A stretch of 64,000 nucleotides of DNA from Leptolinea sp. UBA5203 (GTDB lineage: Bacteria; Chloroflexota; Anaerolineae; Anaerolineales; Anaerolineaceae): NCBI GenBank assembly GCA_002412765.1, contig DHVR01000032.1, forward strand, positions 4,637 through 68,636. Reading direction: 5' to 3'. Every line of letters begins with the position of its first letter. Position 1 is the first letter of the stretch. A model generated the notes under the pieces. The model searched no databases, was not told the DNA's origin, and saw only the letters and a program-made list of their open reading frames with translations. Made by a program: the position numbers and the translations under genes. This document shows positions 7,958 to 14,784 of this stretch, piece by piece.

Positions 7958-9415
7958 ATGAAATACGAAGCAGTCATAGGTCTAGAAGTGCATGCCGAAA
8001 TGGCAACCCAATCGAAAATGTTTTGTTCCTGCCGGGTTGTAGACGCTACTCAATCCGCACCCAATATTGCAGTTTGCCCGGTGTGCTCCGGATTGCCGGG
8101 TGTGCTGCCGGTCGTCAATCAAAAAGCCGTGGCCTATGGCATCCGAGTGGCTTTGGCCCTGGAATGCACCGTAGCGCATCGCAGCATTTTTGCCCGAAAA
8201 AATTACTTTTACCCCGACCTGCCCAAGGGCTATCAAATTTCCCAATACGAATTTCCGCTGGCAGAAAAAGGCGTTTTGAACATTCAAACCAGCCAGGGTG
8301 AGCGGGTAATCCGCATAACCCGGGTTCACCTGGAAGAAGATACCGGTAAGCTGACCCATGTAGTGGAGGGCGACAAATCCTTTACCCTGGTGGATCTCAA
8401 TCGGGCTGGCGTTCCCCTGCTTGAAATTGTCTCGGAACCGGATATGCACACCGCAGAAGAAGCTGTGGCATACGGTGAGGCCTTGCGGGCTGTTGTACGC
8501 TATTTGGGAGTCAACAGCGGGGATATGCAAAAAGGGGTGATTCGATTTGAGGCCAATGTTTCCATCCGGCCTGAAGGGGTCACAACCCTGGGCACCCGCA
8601 CTGAAATCAAAAATCTGAACAGCTTTCGCGCCATGGAACGGGCAATCAACTATGAGATCAAACGTCAGGGCGAGCTGCTGGATGCCGGCCAACCGGTTCT
8701 GCAGGAAACCCTGGGCTGGGATGAAACTAAAGAAGTCACGTTTTCGCAGCGCAGCAAAGAAGAAGCTCATGACTACCGCTATTTTCCGGACCCGGACCTG
8801 CCTCCCCTGGTTGTCTCCGAGGAATGGATTGCCCGGGAAGCTGCCACCCTGCCGGAATTGCCGCGCCAGAAATATGAGCGCTTAGTGCAGGATTACCAAT
8901 TATCGCCTGAGGATGCGCGCCAATTAATCTCCACACAGGAATTAGCCGATTATTTTGAAGCCGTGGTTCAGGCAGGCGGAAACCAGCCGCCACGTCTGGC
9001 GGCCAACTGGATTACAGGCGAATTAATGGCCTGGATCAACCAAAGTGGAGAAACCCTGGAATCGCTGCGAGTAACGCCTGCCCATCTGGCGGGCTTGATC
9101 GCCGAAGTACAGGAAGGGGTGATCAATTTAGCCACGGCAAAAAAGTTGTTTGCTGAGATGGCAGTCCATGGAAAATTCGCCAAGGATCTGATTGCGGAGC
9201 AGGGATTGCAGCAAATTTCTGATGGCGATGCCATTCTGGCGCTGGTCAATGAAGTTTTGGCTGCCAACCCCCAGGAATTGCAAAGCTATCTGGATGGCAA
9301 GGAAAGCCTTGAAAACTGGTTTTTTGGCCAAATCATGCGCCTGGCCAAAGGAAAAGGCAACCCGGCGACGATTCGCGCCCAACTGGATGCCCGCCTGATT
9401 GATCTAAAAAAATAA
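7958..9415 (+). CDS. gatB: Asp-tRNA(Asn)/Glu-tRNA(Gln) amidotransferase subunit B
   Basis: GatB recognises the mischarged tRNA and phosphorylates its Asp/Glu side chain before amidation with ammonia from GatA. The N-terminus reads MKYEAVIGLEVHAEM. The zinc site is visible as CSC at ~27-29 and CPVC about 16 residues later, followed by SGLPG, and RKNYFYPDLPKGYQISQYE is the family signature. The C-terminal ~150 residues form the helical and YqeY-like tail domain. The frame is open from 7907, but the ATG at 7958 gives the normal ~485 aa and has GGGAAG eight bases upstream. gatA and gatC are not next to it. The tRNA-Asn gene nearby is a coincidental but relevant neighbour. Confidence 0.95.
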   Translation: MKYEAVIGLEVHAEMATQSKMFCSCRVVDATQSAPNIAVCPVCSGLPGVLPVVNQKAVAYGIRVALALECTVAHRSIFARKNYFYPDLPKGYQISQYEFPLAEKGVLNIQTSQGERVIRITRVHLEEDTGKLTHVVEGDKSFTLVDLNRAGVPLLEIVSEPDMHTAEEAVAYGEALRAVVRYLGVNSGDMQKGVIRFEANVSIRPEGVTTLGTRTEIKNLNSFRAMERAINYEIKRQGELLDAGQPVLQETLGWDETKEVTFSQRSKEEAHDYRYFPDPDLPPLVVSEEWIAREAATLPELPRQKYERLVQDYQLSPEDARQLISTQELADYFEAVVQAGGNQPPRLAANWITGELMAWINQSGETLESLRVTPAHLAGLIAEVQEGVINLATAKKLFAEMAVHGKFAKDLIAEQGLQQISDGDAILALVNEVLAANPQELQSYLDGKESLENWFFGQIMRLAKGKGNPATIRAQLDARLIDLKK

Positions 9416-9533
9416 ACTATACTGGTTACCTAAACCACTTCCTAATAATTATATTTGTACATTTTTTGATTAAAATCTGATTAAGTTTGGTTTTTTGATG
9501 AGATGGAGATCATGTTGGGAGGTGATTTTCATC

Positions 9534-9575
9534 ATGTTGACTCAGACTGTGTTGTTTGTTACCTTTAAGGGGTGA
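9534..9575 (+). CDS. possible 13-codon leader peptide upstream of glutamate dehydrogenase
   Basis: The ATG at 9534 is preceded by a strong GGGAGGTGA (9517-9525, spacing 8) and encodes MLTQTVLFVTFKG before a TGA. It lies about 190 bases before gdhA. A strong ribosome site on so short a frame suggests a leader peptide or translational sensor, though chance is possible. An overlapping frame from 9512 is less well supported. Confidence 0.3.
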   Translation: MLTQTVLFVTFKG

Positions 9576-9657
9576 ATGTTATTAAATCCGACGGGCAATT
9601 AACTGAGCCAATATGCGTGATTCTGGACATCAATCGCTATTCTCTTAGCGCATAAAG

Positions 9658-9682
9658 ACGGGCTTCCGTAAGGAACGCCCGT
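9658..9682 (+). terminator. hairpin in the gdhA leader, possible attenuator
   Basis: ACGGGC (9658-9663) pairs with GCCCGT (9677-9682), and AAATTTTT follows. It stands 80 bases before the gdhA start, so it may be the gatB terminator or an attenuator of gdhA. Confidence 0.5.
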
Positions 9683-9762
9683 AAATTTTTGCCCCCACGC
9701 CGCCAGCTTGTCCGTCAGCCAACTTTATCAATGCATTTTTTGTGGTTTTAGGAGAAAAAAGT

Positions 9763-11049
9763 ATGGCCTCAACAACCAATGCGTTCGAAATGGCTCAACG
9801 CCAATTTGACCATGTTGCGGAAATGCTGAAACTCGATAAGGACGTTCGCGAAATATTGCGATGGCCGACTCGAGAGTTTCATTTCCGCATCCCCGTACGG
9901 ATGGACGATGGTTCTATTCGTAATTTTCAGGGTTTCCGCGTTCAACACAACGATGCCCGTGGCCCTCACAAAGGTGGTATCCGCTTCCACCCAGCCGAAA
10001 CCATTGATACCGTACGTGCCTTAGGCACCTGGATGACATGGAAGTGCGCCGTCGTAGATATTCCCCTCGGTGGTGGTAAAGGCGGCGTTATTGTCGACCC
10101 ATCCACCCTTACCATTGGCGAGAAAGAGCGCCTGGTGCGCGGTTTCGTCCAACAGATTTACAAGAATATCGGCCCACGCATTGATGTCCCGGCCCCAGAT
10201 GTAGGCACCACTCCCCAGATGATGGGTTGGATGATGGACGAATATTCCAAGCTGGTGGGCCAATACACCCCTGGCGTCATCACCGGTAAACCTCTCGGTG
10301 GTGGTGGGTCCCTGGGCCGTACCGAAGCCACCGGCTTTGGTGTGATCTACACCGTCCGCGAAGCCCTCAAACACCTCGGCATGGATTCCTCCAAATGCAC
10401 CGCCGCCATTCAAGGTTTCGGCAATGTGGCTCAATATGCCGCCATTGGTTTCACCGAAATTCTGAAAGGCAAAGTGATTTGCGTATCCTACTGGGATCGT
10501 GATGATCGCTGCTCTTATACCGTCAGCAAAGCCGATGGTATCGATCCTCACTTCCTGATGTCCATCACCGATCAGTACGGCTCCATCGACAAAGCTAAAG
10601 TTAAAGCCGCTGGTTATACCCTGGAAGATGGCGATGCCTGGATCAGCAAGGATGTGGAAGTCCTCATTCCTGCTGCTTTGGAAGGTCAGATTAACGCAGA
10701 ATCCGTGCTGAAGGTTAGCAAGAAGGTTCGTGTGGTTGCCGAAGGCGCCAACGGCCCCACCACCCCCGAGGCTGATAAAGTCTTCGGAGAACGTGGTGTC
10801 TTTGTGATTCCTGATTTCCTTTGCAACGCTGGCGGCGTCACCGTTTCTTACTTCGAAAGCGTCCAGAACGATATGAACTTCTACTGGACCCGCGAAGAAG
10901 TTATCCAAAAATTGGACACCAAAATGTCCCAGGCTTTTGCCGGCGTTTTGGAAATGTCCCTCAAAGAGAAAGTCTACACCCGTGATGCTGCCTACATGGT
11001 TGCCATTGCTCGTGTGGTCAAAGCCATGGAACTTCGCGGCTTAATCTAA
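9763..11049 (+). CDS. gdhA: Glu/Leu/Phe/Val dehydrogenase family protein, probably glutamate dehydrogenase
   Basis: Interconverts glutamate with 2-oxoglutarate and ammonia using NAD(P). The N-terminal substrate domain shows GGIRFHP, then the catalytic region KCAVVDIPLGGGKGGV (active-site Lys in GGGKGG), then the catalytic Asp in APDVGT. The Rossmann fold of the second domain begins near IQGFGNVAQYAA (GxGxxA/G type). The length of 428 aa matches the clostridial/archaeal hexameric class. I chose the ATG at 9763 because AGGAG ends eight bases before it; the frame could open at 9742 without support. The cofactor cannot be assigned safely. Confidence 0.94.
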   Translation: MASTTNAFEMAQRQFDHVAEMLKLDKDVREILRWPTREFHFRIPVRMDDGSIRNFQGFRVQHNDARGPHKGGIRFHPAETIDTVRALGTWMTWKCAVVDIPLGGGKGGVIVDPSTLTIGEKERLVRGFVQQIYKNIGPRIDVPAPDVGTTPQMMGWMMDEYSKLVGQYTPGVITGKPLGGGGSLGRTEATGFGVIYTVREALKHLGMDSSKCTAAIQGFGNVAQYAAIGFTEILKGKVICVSYWDRDDRCSYTVSKADGIDPHFLMSITDQYGSIDKAKVKAAGYTLEDGDAWISKDVEVLIPAALEGQINAESVLKVSKKVRVVAEGANGPTTPEADKVFGERGVFVIPDFLCNAGGVTVSYFESVQNDMNFYWTREEVIQKLDTKMSQAFAGVLEMSLKEKVYTRDAAYMVAIARVVKAMELRGLI

Positions 11050-11066
11050 ACATTATAGGTATATAT

Positions 11067-11096
11067 AATCCCCTGCCTTCTCTTCGGCAGGGGATT
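11067..11096 (+). terminator. Rho-independent terminator after gdhA
   Basis: AATCCCCTGCC pairs with GGCAGGGGATT around a TTCTCTTC loop, followed by CTTTTTTT. It lies 18 bases past the stop codon. Confidence 0.92.
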
Positions 11097-11166
11097 CTTT
11101 TTTAACCCTTGAGCTTTTGGGGATTTTTCTCTACAATTAAGCAATCTATGAAGGGATGGAGAAAAA

Positions 11167-11370
11167 ATGAGCGCTGAAAAAGTGTTACTTGGCAGTCTGG
11201 TACTGGTTTGGCTGGCCCTGGATATTCTGGCACTGGTGTATCTGTTTCACGAACGGAAGCTGGAACCCAGCGAAATCGGGCATTGGTGTTTCCTGGCCCT
11301 CTTTTTGCCGTTTGTGGGGCCAATCTGCGTGATTGCCGGCAGACCGGGACAGCCCCGAAAATCAGCCTGA
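11167..11370 (+). CDS. small two-helix membrane protein
   Basis: A 67-aa protein with two hydrophobic segments (residues ~7-27 and ~41-58) joined by a charged loop (HERKLEPSEIG). This resembles the PLDc_N two-helix hairpin seen at the front of cardiolipin synthases, but no phospholipase part follows. The start has GGAG seven bases upstream. The final G-R-P-G-Q-P-R-K tail should face the cytoplasm. Function unknown. Confidence 0.72.
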   Translation: MSAEKVLLGSLVLVWLALDILALVYLFHERKLEPSEIGHWCFLALFLPFVGPICVIAGRPGQPRKSA

Positions 11371-11383
11371 GTGATTCAATAAA

Positions 11384-12079
11384 TCAATCCCCGTAAAGCC
11401 GGTGCGTTTGATCCGGATATACACCGCTTTCCAGCATGCCGGCCAGGGAGTCTTTCATTCCCTTGGAGGCTTCGGGTATGGATAACAAGGCCTTGGAACT
11501 CTGCAGGTCTTCAAAGGGATGGGTGATGATCTGAAATACCCTGGCGATAGTCCATTCGGGCTGCACCCGTTCCAGTAGGATCAAATCATCTGCCAGGGAA
11601 AAACTGCCCTCTTGAATGGTACGAAAGTACCAGCCGCAGCGGCCTTCCGCTTCCATTTGCGCCCCAAATTCTTGAACGCCCCAAAGTCGTCCGATTTTCC
11701 AGCAGGGCAGCCGCGGTTGGCTGATCTGCACGACCGCTTCACCCAATTGAAAACGATCCCCGATGCAGACATCCGTTTCCAGAGCACCCAGAACGGTCAG
11801 GTTTTCACCCAGCCCGCCAAAGGGTAAATCGGGCAGCGAATAGACCGAGCGCCAATGACAGACATGCTCCATCGGCATGGTGTAGAGGGTTTTATCCTCC
11901 CCGCCGTGATGACGGAGATCCGCCTGCTCATTACCCGCCAGATGATCGCGCCGCAGATAAACTGCATGGCAGACCGGTTTCTTTTCCAGGCTGCTGGTCC
12001 AGGTAGATTGGTCTTCTTCAACATAAGTCATGGGTGTTGCCAATTGCAAACCCAACAGCTTAATTCTTTGAATGGACAT
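11384..12079 (-). CDS. MOSC domain protein (YiiM-like)
   Basis: MOSC domains carry sulfur or bind the molybdenum cofactor. YiiM members detoxify N-hydroxylated compounds. The conserved elements are the strand region with HHGGEDKTLY, then FGGLGENLTVLG, and the likely catalytic cysteine in QPRLPCWKIG, followed by the C-terminal three-helix extension (THPFEDLQSSKALLSIP) typical of YiiM. I start at the ATG at 12079, where AAGGAG lies seven bases upstream, rather than the longer frame from 12103. The gene is convergent with the small membrane protein, with a 13-bp gap. Confidence 0.9.
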   Translation of the reverse strand: MSIQRIKLLGLQLATPMTYVEEDQSTWTSSLEKKPVCHAVYLRRDHLAGNEQADLRHHGGEDKTLYTMPMEHVCHWRSVYSLPDLPFGGLGENLTVLGALETDVCIGDRFQLGEAVVQISQPRLPCWKIGRLWGVQEFGAQMEAEGRCGWYFRTIQEGSFSLADDLILLERVQPEWTIARVFQIITHPFEDLQSSKALLSIPEASKGMKDSLAGMLESGVYPDQTHRLYGD

Positions 12080-12146
12080 GCTGTGCTCCTTAGAAAGAGA
12101 CAATGATGGTTCTAATTGTATCCTGAAATAAAACTCTGCAATAGTC

Positions 12147-12175
12147 TTGACAGGGATTAGGCTGGGCTATATAAT
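12147..12175 (+). promoter_or_regulatory. sigma70-type promoter of tRNA-Asn
   Basis: TTGACA (12147-12152) and TATAAT (12170-12175) are both consensus and separated by exactly 17 bp. The tRNA starts 11 bases after the -10 box. Confidence 0.92.
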
Positions 12176-12185
12176 AACCAAGCTT

Positions 12186-12258
12186 TCCTCGATAGCTCAA
12201 TTGGCAGAGCGAGCGGCTGTTAACCGCTAGGTTCCTGGTTCGAGTCCAGGTCGAGGAG
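12186..12258 (+). tRNA. tRNA-Asn (anticodon GTT)
   Basis: A 73-nt cloverleaf with acceptor stem TCCTCGA/TCGAGGA, D-arm with AGCTCAATTGGCAGAGC, anticodon stem GCGGC-TGTTAAC-CGC with GTT at 12219-12221, and T-arm CCTGG-TTCGAGT-CCAGG. The CCA end is not fully encoded (GCC then TGA). Its 3' half is repeated downstream in decayed form. Confidence 0.96.
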
Positions 12259-12266
12259 CCTGAAAA

Positions 12267-12294
12267 AAACCCTCATTCGAAAGAATGAGGGTTT
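12267..12294 (+). terminator. terminator of the tRNA-Asn unit
   Basis: A 12-bp stem (AAACCCTCATTC with GAATGAGGGTTT) and a GAAA loop, followed by TTATTT. Confidence 0.92.
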
Positions 12295-12302
12295 TTATTT
12301 AA

Positions 12303-12353
12303 GGTTCCTGGTTACCCCATGCAGGGTACACGTCGAGTCCAGGTCGAGGAGCC
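12303..12353 (+). repeat. decayed copy 1 of the tRNA-Asn 3' end
   Basis: It begins GGTTCCTGGTT and ends CGAGTCCAGGTCGAGGAGCC, both identical to the tRNA, but 20 bases (starting ACCCCATGCAGGG) interrupt the T-loop. A tRNA cannot form, because the 5' half is absent. It is followed by its own terminator-like hairpin. Confidence 0.85.
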
Positions 12354-12357
12354 AACA

Positions 12358-12385
12358 AAAATAGCTGGTACTAGCCAGCTATTTT
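12358..12385 (+). terminator. terminator-like hairpin after tRNA-tail copy 1
   Basis: AAAATAGCTGG pairs with CCAGCTATTTT around TACTAG. It holds the same place as the tRNA terminator in the repeated unit. Confidence 0.75.
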
Positions 12386-12392
12386 CATTTAA

Positions 12393-12442
12393 GGTTCCTG
12401 CTCACCCACAGGGAGTGTAAATCAAGTCTAGGCCGAGGAGCC
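12393..12442 (+). repeat. decayed copy 2 of the tRNA-Asn 3' end
   Basis: GGTTCCTG and a CAAGTCTAGGCCGAGGAGCC end flank a 22-base insert related to that of copy 1 (CACCCACAGGGAGTG). It has more substitutions than copy 1, so it is probably older. The start is 90 bp after that of copy 1. Confidence 0.8.
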
Positions 12443-12531
12443 TTGAATATAAAATGAAGTCTTTAGCTGATTTGCTAAAGGCTTATTTTATTATATACTG
12501 TCAAAGGATATCATTTCCAGGTGGAGTAAAT

Positions 12532-12720
12532 ATGAAAAATCCTGAATGGACAAAGGATGAGCTTATACTGGCTTTGGATTTATATTTCCGTGTAAATCCT
12601 AGGAGAAACACTAAGAATCATCCAGAAATAATTGGACTAAGTAAATTATTGAATGAATTGCCGATTCATCCAAAGCATTTGATCGATGAAAAATTTCGAA
12701 CTACAAATAGTAATAGGTAG
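12532..12720 (+). pseudogene. truncated HNH restriction endonuclease (N-terminal remnant)
   Basis: From the ATG at 12532 (GGTGGAG upstream) the product begins MKNPEWTKDELILALDLYF and continues with NHPEIIGLSKLLNELPIHP. This is the N-terminus of the HNH family often annotated as 5-methylcytosine-specific restriction protein A. Intact members continue for roughly 200 residues more, into the HNH nuclease domain. Here the frame stops after about 62 codons, where the GTAGGG repeat at 12716 begins. The catalytic domain is missing, so the product cannot cut DNA. It lies just behind a tRNA, a usual place for defence genes. Confidence 0.75.
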
Positions 12721-12826
12721 GGTGGGTCGTTGACCCACCAGAATGCCGGAACAGGAATCAGACTTCCGTGCAAATGAATAGGCGTTTATATTTGATTCGG
12801 TGGGATCAAAAGCGATCCCACCCTAC
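12716..12826. repeat. inverted pair of GTAGGGTGGG palindromes, copy A
   Basis: GGTAGGGTGGGTCGTTGACC starts at 12716 and forms its own hairpin (through 12739). A partner hairpin GGTGGGATC-AAAAGC-GATCCCACC with CTACG ends at 12826. The two face each other as in a BIME. Copy B is at 13040-13150, and the same 24-mer occurs reversed at 21421-21444. Confidence 0.88.
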
Positions 12827-12936
12827 GAGCTAATGATCAGTCATTTTTATTTTTAGATTCCGGATTACCCCTATTGGAGAAGAGCACATTTTGCCCCGCA
12901 AAAACCACTTGGTGAGTTAATATTTTCATTTCCCTC

Positions 12937-12967
12937 TTGACTCTCCCGTTGCTGGAGGCTTTATCAT
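12937..12967 (+). promoter_or_regulatory. duplicated MerR-type promoter (copy in front of the truncated frame)
   Basis: TTGACT (12937-12942) and TATCAT (12962-12967) are 19 bp apart with the dyad CTCC-N7-GGAG between them. It is identical to the promoter at 13261-13291. Confidence 0.8.
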
Positions 12968-13006
12968 CCTGGCTGTCGAAACCAATTCAAGCCACAGGAG
13001 AGTCTT

Positions 13007-13057
13007 ATGCAAACCATCCACTTGCCTCACAAAGTAATAGGTAGGGTGGGTCGTTGA
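13007..13057 (+). pseudogene. 5' stub of the BtrH-like gene
   Basis: The ATG at 13007 encodes MQTIHLPHKV, which matches the first residues of the intact gene at 13331 (MQTIPLPHKV), then runs into repeat copy B and stops at 13055-13057. It keeps its ribosome site (CAGGAGAG) and promoter. Confidence 0.8.
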
Positions 13058-13150
13058 CCCACCAGAATGCCGGAACAGGAATCAGACTTCCGTGCAAATG
13101 AATAGGCGTTTATATTTGATTCGGTGGGATCAAAAGCGATCCCACCCTAC
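13040..13150. repeat. inverted pair of GTAGGGTGGG palindromes, copy B
   Basis: Same sequence as the pair at 12716-12826, 324 bp further on. Both hairpins and the 60-bp spacer between them are conserved. Confidence 0.88.
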
Positions 13151-13260
13151 GAGCTAATGATCAGTCATTTTTATTTTTAGATTCCGGATTACCCCTATTG
13201 GAGAAGAGCACATTTTGCCCCGCAAAAACCACTTGGTGAGTTAATATTTTCATTTTCCCC

Positions 13261-13291
13261 TTGACTCTCCCGTTGCTGGAGGCTTTATCAT
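13261..13291 (+). promoter_or_regulatory. MerR-family operator-promoter of the BtrH-like gene
   Basis: TTGACT (13261-13266) and TATCAT (13286-13291) are separated by 19 bp rather than 17, and the spacer carries the dyad CTCC-CGTTGCT-GGAG. An over-long spacer with a central dyad is the hallmark of MerR-family promoters, which the regulator untwists to activate. The MerR gene at 14785 is the obvious candidate. Confidence 0.85.
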
Positions 13292-13330
13292 CCTGAACAT
13301 CGAAACCAATTCAAGCCACAGGAGTGTCTT

Positions 13331-14383
13331 ATGCAAACCATCCCCCTGCCCCACAAAGTGTTGGATTATGCCTGCCCGATCAACGGGCTGGAAGATCAGT
13401 ATGAATGGAAAACCGGCGTGCAATTGCCCGGTTATTTTTTGATGGATGTCAGCAACATCGGATTCCACTATTTGCGCCACAGACTGGCGCCCACCCCGCG
13501 CATGGTGATGTGGGGAACCGGCATGGGCAAAGGTCAACACGAGTTCCTCTCCGAGATCATCGGTTATACCTGGACCTGTCATGAAGGCGGCTCCTTTGAG
13601 GCTGCCTGGAAAGGTGTGCTGGCTCAATTGGCGCTGGGCAAACCGGTGATCATCGGCCTGCTGGATATGTATCACCTGCCGCATTTCAGCAAGTTCTATC
13701 ATCGTTATCACATTCCGCAGCATTTCCTGCAGGTGGTGGGTTTTGATGAAGCCAACAACGCCGCCCTGGTGCAGGACAACAGCTTGAAGGAGATTCAATC
13801 CGTGCCGCTGAAGGATTTACGGGGAGCCTGGAACGTTACTGTGCCAGGTCAGGGCAAGCCTTATACCTACTATCATTTGGAATTCAATCCAACCATTGCC
13901 CAGCTGGAAGAGATTCTGGTGAAGAGCTTGAAGAAACGCGCTTACATCCATCTGCATCCCGAAAAGAGCAGCATGGGCATCTCTGGATTGCGCAAAGCCG
14001 CAAAGGATGTACCCGTATGGCGTACGGAGCTGACCCCCGAACAGCTCAAAGCCTCGCTGATGTTTTTAGCCACCTTCAGCTGCAGTGTGGTACCTAATCC
14101 GCCCCAATCCCTGCTGCCCTATCCGTTGGATTTCACAGACAGCCATCAAGCCGTGCGGGATCGCTTTGCCGGGGAATTACTCCAGTTCGCGGAGCAATTC
14201 AACCAGCCGCAGTGGGCCAAGGCCGCAAGCATCTTCCAGTCCAGTGGGGAGTGTGTAGGTCAGCTCACCGATCTTGCCGTTCAGGCGATAAAAGGCAATC
14301 CGTCCGTTTTGGACCAGGCTGGATCTTTGTTTGCCCGTATCGCCGATCTGGAAGAGCAAGCCTGTCAGACCTTGCTGGATTAA
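13331..14383 (+). CDS. BtrH N-terminal domain / DUF4872 protein
   Basis: A 350-aa soluble protein. Its first ~130 residues resemble the butirosin biosynthesis protein H N-terminal domain, a papain/C39-like fold. BtrH transfers a gamma-Glu-GABA side chain from an acyl carrier protein onto the aminoglycoside. Visible elements are LPGYFLMDVSNIGFHYL, a GKPVIIGLLDMYHLPHF region with likely active-site His, and HFLQVVGFDEANNAALVQD, followed by the DUF4872 C-terminal helices. The canonical catalytic Cys near the N-terminus is not obvious (C15 in YACPING is a candidate). A MerR-type promoter lies 40 bp upstream and the MerR gene follows, suggesting induction by a small molecule. Confidence 0.82.
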   Translation: MQTIPLPHKVLDYACPINGLEDQYEWKTGVQLPGYFLMDVSNIGFHYLRHRLAPTPRMVMWGTGMGKGQHEFLSEIIGYTWTCHEGGSFEAAWKGVLAQLALGKPVIIGLLDMYHLPHFSKFYHRYHIPQHFLQVVGFDEANNAALVQDNSLKEIQSVPLKDLRGAWNVTVPGQGKPYTYYHLEFNPTIAQLEEILVKSLKKRAYIHLHPEKSSMGISGLRKAAKDVPVWRTELTPEQLKASLMFLATFSCSVVPNPPQSLLPYPLDFTDSHQAVRDRFAGELLQFAEQFNQPQWAKAASIFQSSGECVGQLTDLAVQAIKGNPSVLDQAGSLFARIADLEEQACQTLLD

Positions 14384-14784
14384 ATAATCAGCAACTCTCC
14401 TAAATGAGAGGGAACCTAAAGTTTTTGTGTCTGCTCGTCCTGACCAAATTTTAGGTTAGGTCATCTTTGCGCCCCCCCCGAGGTCGGGGGGGTTGGGGGG
14501 GCAGTGTGCCTAAACCATCCCGATGATATTGATGAACAACTCACCTATATTGGAACTTCTTTTCTTCCGAATATATTCCAAACTGTGCCATTGATTTATG
14601 GTGAATAACTATTTCCTATGGCATGGTGGCGGTTTATAGCCATATTCTCAACATATTTTACAAGGTCATGCAGCCCCCCTCAATCCCCCCGACCTCGGGG
14701 GGAGGTGGTGAAATTGGGATCCTGTGCCTGGGCTGTTACAAGTTTTCCGCATGTCCCGCTGAAAAATCTGATAAGATTATCCGT
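14384..14784. other. intergenic region with paired C/G-rich repeats and a coding remnant
   Basis: Two inverted copies of a CCCCCCGA-CCTCGGGGG palindrome (about 14471-14501 and 14674-14706) flank ~170 bp. Between them, frame 14519-14608 reads as the end of a protein (PDDIDEQLTYIGTSFLPNIF...) that has no start. The same C/G palindrome recurs near 49506-49535. Confidence 0.65.
14519..14608 (+). pseudogene. possible 3' remnant of an unidentified gene
   Basis: A 29-codon open stretch ending in TAA with protein-like composition (TYIGTSFLPNIFQTVPLIYGE is its end). No upstream start or ribosome site exists, because C/G-rich repeat sequence intervenes. I do not recognise the family. Confidence 0.25.

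Larger units (their letters stand above)
12709..13356 (+). repeat. 324-bp tandem direct duplication (two copies)
   Basis: Bases 12709-13032 recur at 13033-13356 with constant offset 324. Each copy holds the inverted pair of GTAGGGTGGG elements, an AT-rich spacer, a MerR-type promoter and the first codons of the BtrH-like gene. The first ~230 bp are almost identical, while the last ~90 differ at several positions. Confidence 0.93.

Noticed and set aside
7982..8770. A 262-codon open frame on the minus strand opposite gatB
   Set aside because: It lies wholly inside the well-conserved gatB gene, has low-complexity composition typical of an antisense shadow and no ribosome site.
10021..10908. A 295-codon open frame on the minus strand opposite gdhA
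   Set aside because: It is a shadow of the conserved glutamate dehydrogenase coding sequence, caused by strong codon bias on the plus strand.
12303..12442. Two further tRNA genes after tRNA-Asn
   Set aside because: Only 3' tails exist. There is no acceptor 5' strand, D-arm or anticodon arm, and the T-loop is interrupted.
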